22,497 nt of DNA, taken from positions 1 to 22,497 of the forward strand of contig CABSLQ010000048.1 in NCBI GenBank assembly GCA_902478605.1, read 5' to 3'. This document shows, piece by piece, positions 1-5,678 of this stretch. The stretch comes from an uncultured Oscillospiraceae bacterium. Its GTDB lineage: Bacteria; Bacillota; Clostridia; Oscillospirales; Acutalibacteraceae. The translations under genes and the position numbers were made by a program. The first letter of the stretch is position 1, and each line of letters begins with the position of its first letter. The notes beneath the pieces are model-generated. The model searched no databases. It saw nothing but the letters and a program-made list of their open reading frames with translations, and was not told where the DNA came from.

Positions 1-24
1 AGTCTCGTAATCGGTAAAAGCCAA
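1..24 (-). CDS. 5' end of a gene leaving the window (hypothetical)
   Basis: On the reverse strand an AAGGAGG ribosome binding site (positions 39-33) stands 8 nt before a TTG codon at 24-22, which opens a frame beginning M-A-F-T-D-Y-E-T and running off the left edge. A near-consensus promoter lies just upstream at 71-99. Only eight codons are visible, so the product cannot be named. The start is inferred from the ribosome binding site alone. The operator-like inverted repeat at the promoter would suit an autoregulated gene, but that is a guess. Confidence 0.4.
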
Positions 25-41
25 GGTCGCACCCTCCTTGA

Positions 42-73
42 AATATGACCGTTTCAGTTCTTTTGGTCATATT
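42..73 (-). promoter_or_regulatory. Operator-like inverted repeat over the -10 of the leftmost promoter
   Basis: The arms AATATGACC (42-50) and GGTCATATT (65-73) are perfect 9-bp inverted repeats separated by 14 bp. The right arm overlaps the -10 box of the reverse-strand promoter. A dimeric repressor bound here would block RNA polymerase. As RNA the same arms could form a hairpin ahead of the ribosome binding site. The sequence does not decide between the two. Confidence 0.5.
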
Positions 74-99
74 ATACCGCGCTTTTTTCTGGTTTGCAA
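71..99 (-). promoter_or_regulatory. Sigma-70/SigA-type promoter, reverse strand
   Basis: Read on the reverse strand, TTGCAA (99-94) is followed by a 17-bp spacer and a perfect TATAAT (76-71). Transcription would start near position 64 and reach the AAGGAGG site at 39-33 and the TTG start at 24. The -10 and spacing are close to ideal, so this is one of the strongest promoter matches in the window. Confidence 0.65.
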
Positions 100-193
100 G
101 GGGTGTAGAGAAAAACATACGCATTTTAACAAAAAATTATTTTCCCTCAACACATTATTCCATGAAGGCGCTCCTCTTCCTTTGGCAAAGAAC

Positions 194-249
194 TGCCCCC
201 CCTAAAATCAAAAATGCACCCCCCTCCAAACCGTAATTGCACCCCCTTA
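194..249. repeat. Three short direct repeats of a TGC(A)CCCCC motif
   Basis: TGCCCCCCCT at 194, TGCACCCCCC at 215 and TGCACCCCCT at 238 recur at about 21-23 bp, roughly two helical turns. The surrounding bases are AT-rich and differ from the flanking DNA. Repeated short motifs of this kind are found at the ends of some insertion sequences and in protein-binding clusters. No transposase is present in the window, so the role is unknown. Positions 100-280 otherwise hold no convincing gene. Confidence 0.4.
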
Positions 250-283
250 ACGGGTTTCTATCAAAATTAGAGTCATTTGCCAG

Positions 284-315
284 AAAAATCCGCACAGAAA
301 TGTGCGGATTTTTTT
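284..315 (+). terminator. Intrinsic terminator or attenuator upstream of the zinc-ribbon nuclease
   Basis: A perfect 12-bp stem, AAAAATCCGCAC (284-295) and GTGCGGATTTTT (302-313), has a 6-nt loop and ends in a T-run. The A-rich 5' arm makes it potentially bidirectional. It ends only about 33 nt before the ribosome binding site of the next gene, leaving no room for a promoter in between. It could therefore act as an attenuator in the leader, or it may be the terminator of a lost upstream gene. Confidence 0.75.
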
Positions 316-360
316 ATACCGCGGATGCCGGCAGAGGAATTTGGCGCGGGAGGGAAAACA

Positions 361-2088
361 ATGTCAGACTGTGTGCGCGATAATCCGGCGTTAATGGCGG
401 AATGGAATTGGGAGAAAAATGATGCGCTTCGTCTGTTTCCGGATAAGCTGACGACAGGCAGCAACAAGAAGGCTTGGTGGAAATGCGCCAAGGGACATGA
501 GTGGGAAGATCCGATATACAAGAGAGCAGATGGAAAAAAGTGTCCGTATTGTGAAAACAAACGGGTGCTCATTGGTTATAACGATCTGCAGACGCTGTTT
601 CCTTTGTTGGCAAAGGAATGGGATTTTGAAAAGAATACGCAGGTCGATATGCTGGCTGTCGTTCCGGGAAGTGCTAAAAGGGTATGGTGGAAGTGCTCCG
701 TGTGCGGATACAGCTGGGAGACATCTGTCAGGGCCAGGACGCAGCGTTCGACAGGCTGCCCGCAATGCATGAAGAAGAAAAGGGCCGAAACAAGGCAAAA
801 AACTATCCTGGAAAAGAACGGATCGATAGCCGATCCCGTTTTGCTCAAAGAGTGGCATTATGAGAAAAACGGCGAGGCAAAGCCCAGCCAATTTACCAGT
901 TACAGCAACCAGTCCGTCTGGTGGCGCTGTTCAACATGCGGGTATGAATGGAAGGCCAGGATTTCCAATCGTGCGAAGTTGGGACGTGGTTGCCCCTGTT
1001 GCGTCAACCATGTTGTCGTGAAAGGGAAAAACGATTTGGCAACCGTGCGGCCCGCATTGGCCCAAGAATGGCATCCCACCAAAAACGGCGATCTCACGCC
1101 GGAACAGGTGACCATTGGCTGCGGCAAAAAAGTGTGGTGGTTATGCCCCAAAGGGCATACATATCAAGCCAGCGTTATGCACCGGGGCCATGGAACCAAC
1201 TGCCCAATTTGCAATGAAGGTAGGCAGACATCATTTGCTGAACAGGCTCTTTTTTACTATGTGCGGCAGGTTTATCCGGACGCAATCAGCCGTTGCAAAG
1301 ATATACTGCCGGGACGGATGGAGCTGGATATTTACATACCGTCTGCTCAACTGGCCATAGAATATGACGGCGTATACTGGCACAAAGGGAAATGGGACCG
1401 CGAAGAGGAAAAATACGATTTGTGCCGTGAAAAAGGAATCCGATTGATAAGAATACGAGAAGAAGAGCTTTCCGATACTTCCAGAAAGACAGCGGATATT
1501 CTCTATCATATGGATAACCTGGATACGCAACAGGGATTGGAAAAGATGCTTAAGCATTTGTTGGATCAGCTTGATCCGCATTCCAATTTCCGGACGAGAA
1601 AAGATCCGCGTTGTGTCCATAGCCCGGTTGATGTGAATGTACGGCGCGATGAATTTAAAATTCGTGAGTACATGGCGGAATGCAAGGAAGATTCCCTGGC
1701 CGATCTGCGGCCTGATTTGGCGGCGGAATGGCATCCGACCAAAAATGAAGGGCTTACGCCGTATAGGGTTACACTGGGGTCTAGTATAAGGGTCTGGTGG
1801 CGGTGCCGTGTATGTGGGCATGAGTGGCAAACGACGGTAGGACATCGCGTGAGTGGAACGGGTTGCCCGGTATGTTATAGACAGCGGAACAAAGAATGTC
1901 ATCCGCTTGCCAAAAAAATATATCAATATACGGTAACCGGTGAATTTGTTCGGGAGTGGAAAAGCATATCGGAGGCAGCTCGCACGCTTTCGATAAACTC
2001 TTCCAATATTACCATGTGTGCAAAACGGAAAAGAAATCAAGCGGGGGGCTTCTGCTGGAAGTACGATCCGCCACCGAAAGAGAAATAA
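361..2088 (+). CDS. Zinc-ribbon repeat protein with Vsr/DUF559-like nuclease domain and NUMOD1 module
   Basis: Seen: 575 residues. The ATG at 361 is chosen because GGGAGGG (348-354) lies 6 nt upstream; the longer in-frame ATG at 277 lies before the terminator hairpin. There are five repeats of the form WWxC-xxGHxW-...-CPxC, with WW at residues 39, 109, 187, 259 and 479, resembling the probable zinc-ribbon family DUF4379. Between repeats 4 and 5 (about residues 290-370) is a PD-(D/E)XK-type nuclease: E294, LDIY (D323), IEYDG (E334, D336), YWH (H341), and LIRIREEEL. This resembles Vsr, DUF559 and EDxHD homing endonucleases. Residues 519-569 match NUMOD1, a DNA-binding module of homing endonucleases (SISEAARTLSINSSNI). 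Inference: a DNA-binding nuclease of a selfish or mobile type. Its GC content is lower than the core genes. Substrate and biological role are unknown. The domain calls are confident, the function is not. Confidence 0.85.
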   Translation: MSDCVRDNPALMAEWNWEKNDALRLFPDKLTTGSNKKAWWKCAKGHEWEDPIYKRADGKKCPYCENKRVLIGYNDLQTLFPLLAKEWDFEKNTQVDMLAVVPGSAKRVWWKCSVCGYSWETSVRARTQRSTGCPQCMKKKRAETRQKTILEKNGSIADPVLLKEWHYEKNGEAKPSQFTSYSNQSVWWRCSTCGYEWKARISNRAKLGRGCPCCVNHVVVKGKNDLATVRPALAQEWHPTKNGDLTPEQVTIGCGKKVWWLCPKGHTYQASVMHRGHGTNCPICNEGRQTSFAEQALFYYVRQVYPDAISRCKDILPGRMELDIYIPSAQLAIEYDGVYWHKGKWDREEEKYDLCREKGIRLIRIREEELSDTSRKTADILYHMDNLDTQQGLEKMLKHLLDQLDPHSNFRTRKDPRCVHSPVDVNVRRDEFKIREYMAECKEDSLADLRPDLAAEWHPTKNEGLTPYRVTLGSSIRVWWRCRVCGHEWQTTVGHRVSGTGCPVCYRQRNKECHPLAKKIYQYTVTGEFVREWKSISEAARTLSINSSNITMCAKRKRNQAGGFCWKYDPPPKEK

Positions 2089-2120
2089 AGGTGATGATGG
2101 AGATTATCTTCAACAGATTG

Positions 2121-2157
2121 GCGGCCGGCGATTCTGCACGAATCGCCGGCCGCTTTT
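2121..2157 (+). terminator. Intrinsic terminator of the zinc-ribbon nuclease gene
   Basis: A perfect 14-bp GC-rich stem, GCGGCCGGCGATTC (2121-2134) and GAATCGCCGGCCGC (2140-2153), has the loop TGCAC and is followed by TTTT. It lies 33 bp after the stop codon. Confidence 0.9.
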
Positions 2158-2319
2158 GTGCCGGGATAAAAAACGGCGGCAGGGTGATGCCGAAGCCTTG
2201 GCCGATCGTCTCCGGCGCGGCAGCCGGGGATGGTATTCCGCCGGGGCCTGCGCGATGAAAGGCAGCCTGCCCGGACAATACGGCGGGGATCGGGTTTAAC
2301 GGGACGGAGGATATCGGGT

Positions 2320-2348
2320 TTGAAAACCGGGGGGGATTATGGTAAGAT
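2320..2348 (+). promoter_or_regulatory. Promoter of the 858-residue surface protein gene
   Basis: TTGAAA (2320-2325), a 17-bp spacer and TAAGAT (2343-2348) preceded by TGG (extended -10) form a plausible SigA promoter. Transcription from about 2355 would give a leader of roughly 170 nt that carries the 22-bp tandem repeats. The rest of 2158-2415 shows no gene or clear structure. Confidence 0.5.
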
Positions 2349-2414
2349 AAATTATCCGGGATAGGGTATCGTGCTTTGTCTTTGCTTCGGCCATGTCCAA
2401 AGAGGAATTTCACA

Positions 2415-2503
2415 GGCATGTCTAATCTGACATGCCTGCATGCCTAATCTGACATGCCTGCATGCCTAATCTGACATGCCTGCATGCCTAATCCGACATG
2501 CTG
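2415..2503 (+). repeat. 22-bp tandem repeats in the leader of the surface protein gene
   Basis: Three complete identical 22-bp units (2422-2443, 2444-2465, 2466-2487) and a partial, slightly diverged fourth (2488-2503) each contain GACATGCCTGCATGCC. The array begins with an inverted repeat, GGCATGTC (2415-2422) and GACATGCC (2429-2436), so the RNA can form alternative hairpins and the DNA offers repeated protein sites. Units abut without spacers, so this is not a CRISPR. The array ends 9 bp before the ribosome binding site. Confidence 0.9.
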
Positions 2504-2525
2504 TTTACTCCGAGGAGGGATTCTT

Positions 2526-5102
2526 GTGAAAAAGACGGTCAGCCTGCTGTTGAGCATGGTTATATTTATCACAGTCCTGGGGCCGCTTGGCGGAACAGCG
2601 CCCGTGTATGCGCAGGACGGCGAAGGGGCGCTGCCGGAATCCATGTATTTGCAGCCGCCCGTTGGAGAGTGCTCCGGCTGCGGGGAGCCTGTTTTTGCCC
2701 GGGAGGGCCGCTGGGCGGAGGATTCCCGCTGCTACACCTGCTGGGCCATTGACCGGAACAAGCACAGCCTCGTTACCTGGACGCCGCCGGTGCCATATTG
2801 CACCCACTGCGGCGAGTCCACCCTGGGAAACACTTCGGGATTTTGCGACGACTGCATTAAAGCGGCCTGCGGTCAACATACCCAGACGGTGTTGGTACAA
2901 GACAAGGAAACGGGAAAACCGCTGGAGGGTGCGCTGGTAACCGGCGGCGCACTGCAGGCGGTTCGGACGGACTCTTCCGGCAAGGCAACAAAGAGCGAAC
3001 CCTATATGCACTTAAACGGAAATACGGCGCTGACGGTTTCCTGTGCGGGATACCAGGGGACAAAGCAGGAGGTTTCCGTTTTAGACCTGTCGCAAACGGT
3101 GACGGTGGAGCTGCAAAGGCTGCCGGACACCTTTACCGTCCCCATCCAGGCGGTAGAGTTCGCCGCCGAGGCGTTCGGCCCCGTGATTCTGGATACGGAG
3201 GCGGAATTTGAGTCCCTGCCCTTTCCTATTGCGGTCAAAAACCTGGTATGCAACGAGGTGACGCTAAAAAGAGACACGGAAACCGGGAACTATACCGGTT
3301 CGTTTCAAATGGACGGGCTGGCGCAGCTGCTGTTCGAGGGGGAGCCCACGATCCGCGGCGAGGTGACGGCCCGCTGGGATGAAAGGGAAGCCCGGCTGGA
3401 ACTGCTCAGCGCCAACGTGAACGGTTCGCTGACCTTCTCGGGCAATGTCAACTGGGGGCTGATGGGGCTGGACGGGGATCTTCCCGTCCAAATCCAGCTG
3501 ACAGGAAAACAGGGAGAAGACGGCCGGCTGGAATTGGTGCCGCGGATCCGCGGCTCCGGTTCGGTTTACGCCTACCTGGGCGTCAAGCTGGAAAAGCCGG
3601 TGAAGTTCGGCAGGCTGACAACCAAACTGGGGGCGGAAGCCTCGGGCGGCGTGCTGTTCCATCTTCAGGCGGAGATGGCAAACGGCGTGGATATCCTCCA
3701 GGATTTTGTGCAGCTGACCGGGAACCTGCAGGCGAAAGTGAAACTCCTGGGGTGGGAAAAGGTCTGGCCGGGCTTTTACTGGCAATACTATCCGGTCGTG
3801 GAAGACGGCGACTATGAGATACCGGAGCCGATTGAACGGTTCCCGGGACGCAGCGAAACCGGAACCGACAGCCAGGACAGCCAGAAATTCCATCCGGACG
3901 CCGCTCCTGTGACACCAAAGCCGGACGGCAAGCCCGGTACGCCGGTCGTGGAGGATTCCGGCAGCAGCGCCGATCCAATTCTCCTTCCCGCCGGAGGCGG
4001 TTCGGTTGTGTCCGGCGGGCGTTATCAAGGCCCGGCGGTCATGTTTTGGCTGCAGGATGCCGCCGAACGCCAGGAGATGGATCGCCATATGCTGGTGTAC
4101 TCCCTGTATGACGGGAACCGCTGGAGCGATCCCGCTCCGGTTCATGACGACGGTACGGCGGATTACGCCCCGCGGGCGGTGACGGCCGGGGAAACGGTGT
4201 ATCTGATCTGGCAGAATGCGGACAAGGAATTTTCCGGCAGCGTTTCTTCTGCCGAATATGCGTTATCCATGGATATATACGCGGCCGTTATCAAAGACGG
4301 GCAGATTCGGGAAATCACCAACCTGACCGAAGGAATCCCCGGCTACTGCGGCATGCATGACCTGACGGTCCAAGACGGCAAAGCAGCGGCAGTCTGGGCG
4401 GCGAACGATAAAGGCGACCTCCTGTTTTCGCAGGGGACGAATCAAGCCTACGAAGCGGTCTATGAGGACGGCGAATGGACGGTTTCCTCTGCCGGGACGG
4501 CCGCCGGTATGGGTACGGCCGCCGTGCAGCTGCTGGCAGCCGCCGAAAATCCCGGCGAAACCGACGAAGACTTCATAGAAGCGGCGGGGACCCGTTTTTA
4601 TTCCCGGGAGGACGGCGCCATTGCCTGCATGGTAGACGGAAGGGAACAGGTTATCATCCCAGAGGCGAACACCGCTTCCTTTGCCGCGGCAACCAACGGG
4701 GAGTTGGTCTTCCTGTACTGGCTCCGCGCAGGCCGGGACGGCGCCTTTCGGCTGAACGGCGCTTTCTACAATTCCGATACCGGCGCTTGCAGCCAGGCCC
4801 AGACTTATCTGGATCATGGCACTGCCCTGCACGGAATCAGCGCTTCCGTGGATCGGAAAGGAACGGTGTTAATGGCCTATCAGGCTTCCGAATGGCAGGA
4901 TATACAAAGCGGAACCTATCAGTCCAGCGATCTTTTAGCGGCGGCTATTTCTCCGCCGGAAGATGTTGTCGGCGGCCGGTGGTGGATCTGGATTCTGGCC
5001 GTTGCCGGTACGGTGGTTGCCGCCGCCGGGATTGCGGCGGTGTGGCTTTTGGCCGGGAAGAGGAGGTCGCAACGCAGCCGGCAGCCGGAGGAAAAAGGAT
5101 AG
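2526..5102 (+). CDS. Secreted membrane-anchored protein with two C4 zinc ribbons and a carboxypeptidase-regulatory-like domain
   Basis: The start is GTG 2526, because GAGGAGGG (2512-2519) is 6 nt upstream and it gives a clean signal peptide (KK, hydrophobic core, cleavage near VYAQ). The ATG at 2499 would put tandem repeat into the protein. Of 858 residues, C49/C52/C69/C72 and C92/C95/C107/C110 form two four-cysteine zinc knuckles. About 118-200 resembles a carboxypeptidase regulatory-like (CarboxypepD_reg) beta-sandwich (KETGKPLEGALV...TDSSGKA). About 220-430 is beta-rich and unfamiliar. A Pro/Asp-rich linker follows near 440-500, then a region with recurring VxLxWQ/VFLYWL-type strands that could be a beta-propeller. 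One transmembrane helix (about 819-841) and a basic tail (KRRSQRSR) end the protein. Inference: an envelope-anchored extracellular protein. The function is unknown, and extracellular zinc ribbons are uncommon. Confidence 0.85.
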   Translation: MKKTVSLLLSMVIFITVLGPLGGTAPVYAQDGEGALPESMYLQPPVGECSGCGEPVFAREGRWAEDSRCYTCWAIDRNKHSLVTWTPPVPYCTHCGESTLGNTSGFCDDCIKAACGQHTQTVLVQDKETGKPLEGALVTGGALQAVRTDSSGKATKSEPYMHLNGNTALTVSCAGYQGTKQEVSVLDLSQTVTVELQRLPDTFTVPIQAVEFAAEAFGPVILDTEAEFESLPFPIAVKNLVCNEVTLKRDTETGNYTGSFQMDGLAQLLFEGEPTIRGEVTARWDEREARLELLSANVNGSLTFSGNVNWGLMGLDGDLPVQIQLTGKQGEDGRLELVPRIRGSGSVYAYLGVKLEKPVKFGRLTTKLGAEASGGVLFHLQAEMANGVDILQDFVQLTGNLQAKVKLLGWEKVWPGFYWQYYPVVEDGDYEIPEPIERFPGRSETGTDSQDSQKFHPDAAPVTPKPDGKPGTPVVEDSGSSADPILLPAGGGSVVSGGRYQGPAVMFWLQDAAERQEMDRHMLVYSLYDGNRWSDPAPVHDDGTADYAPRAVTAGETVYLIWQNADKEFSGSVSSAEYALSMDIYAAVIKDGQIREITNLTEGIPGYCGMHDLTVQDGKAAAVWAANDKGDLLFSQGTNQAYEAVYEDGEWTVSSAGTAAGMGTAAVQLLAAAENPGETDEDFIEAAGTRFYSREDGAIACMVDGREQVIIPEANTASFAAATNGELVFLYWLRAGRDGAFRLNGAFYNSDTGACSQAQTYLDHGTALHGISASVDRKGTVLMAYQASEWQDIQSGTYQSSDLLAAAISPPEDVVGGRWWIWILAVAGTVVAAAGIAAVWLLAGKRRSQRSRQPEEKG

Positions 5103-5163
5103 CCGTTTTCGCGGGACGGACGCGGAAAAATCCAATAGGCTCATGATGGAAAACGGCAGAATG

Positions 5164-5199
5164 AAAAAAGGCCGCTGCGGATACTCCGCGGCGGTTTTT
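5164..5199 (+). terminator. Terminator after the surface protein gene
   Basis: The stem CCGCTGCGGA (5172-5181) and TCCGCGGCGG (5185-5194) has one G-T wobble and a 3-nt loop. A-rich bases precede it and TTTTT follows. It lies about 60 bp after the stop codon. Confidence 0.85.
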
Positions 5200-5220
5200 C
5201 CCTTTACGGGAAAATTCTCC

Positions 5221-5250
5221 TTGACAGGGGCGGGGCGGGTGTGCTACAAC
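5221..5250 (+). promoter_or_regulatory. Promoter of the GH116-lacI operon
   Basis: A perfect TTGACA (5221-5226) is followed by an 18-bp spacer and TACAAC (5245-5250) with a TG at 5242-5243 (extended -10). The start site would fall near 5257, inside the palindrome at 5254-5267. The resulting leader is long, about 420 nt. Confidence 0.6.
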
Positions 5251-5253
5251 TAT

Positions 5254-5267
5254 CGTGTACGTACACG
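5254..5267. promoter_or_regulatory. Palindromic operator candidate for the LacI-family regulator
   Basis: CGTGTACGTACACG is a perfect 14-bp palindrome with a central CG, the usual geometry of LacI-family operators. It covers the predicted transcription start immediately downstream of the -10. The operon it would control encodes a LacI-type repressor as its second gene, so autoregulation is the simple reading. The pairing of site and regulator is inference. Confidence 0.55.
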
Positions 5268-5386
5268 GAACGGGCGCAGAGGGGAGCATGGCGCGCGGCG
5301 GACAGAATCCCCGGCGGGCGAAGCGCAGGCTGGGCCGTGCAGGTTGGCGGGGCTTGGGCCGGGTGACGGACGCCGGGAAGGCGATG

Positions 5387-5436
5387 GGCCGGGCGGGTTC
5401 CGGGCAGCGAAGAGCCGGGCCGGGACAGTGCGCGGG
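5387..5436 (+). repeat. 50-bp direct repeat, copy 1
   Basis: These 50 bp recur exactly at 5552-5601, 165 bp downstream. Both lie in the GC-rich untranslated leader of the GH116 gene. No credible gene was found between 5268 and 5678; frames there are arginine/proline/glycine-rich by composition only. Confidence 0.9.
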
Positions 5437-5551
5437 TCAGCGGGCATAAAACGGCGTGCAGCGCGATGCGGGACATGGCACGCGGCAGATGGTGCCTGTA
5501 CCGGCAGCCTGACCGGGGTGTGTCAGCCGTGTGCAGCCGGCGGCCGCCGCC

Positions 5552-5601
5552 GGCCGGGCGGGTTCCGGGCAGCGAAGAGCCGGGCCGGGACAGTGCGCGG
5601 G
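5552..5601 (+). repeat. 50-bp direct repeat, copy 2
   Basis: This is an exact second copy of 5387-5436. The flanking 115 bp between the copies is not itself repeated, so this is not a simple tandem array. The role is unknown; it may be a slipped or recombinational duplication. Confidence 0.9.
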
Positions 5602-5678
5602 CCGGCTTATCCTCTGCGGGCGGCGCGGGCTTTGCCCGGGCCGCGGCGTTTCCACACAACAGACAAGGGGGTCATAAC

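Noticed and set aside
45..236. 63-codon forward frame
   Set aside because: It overlaps the reverse promoter and the inverted repeat, has no ribosome binding site and no recognisable protein features.
1231..2040. 269-codon reverse frame
   Set aside because: It is opposite the zinc-ribbon nuclease gene, whose cysteine motifs are conserved in the forward frame; no start signals.
2415..2503. CRISPR array
   Set aside because: The 22-bp units abut directly with no spacers and no cas genes are present.
5255..5449. Small basic frame in the GH116 leader
   Set aside because: Its composition follows the GC-rich DNA, part of it lies in the 50-bp repeat, and the purine-rich site is only 1 nt from the internal ATG.
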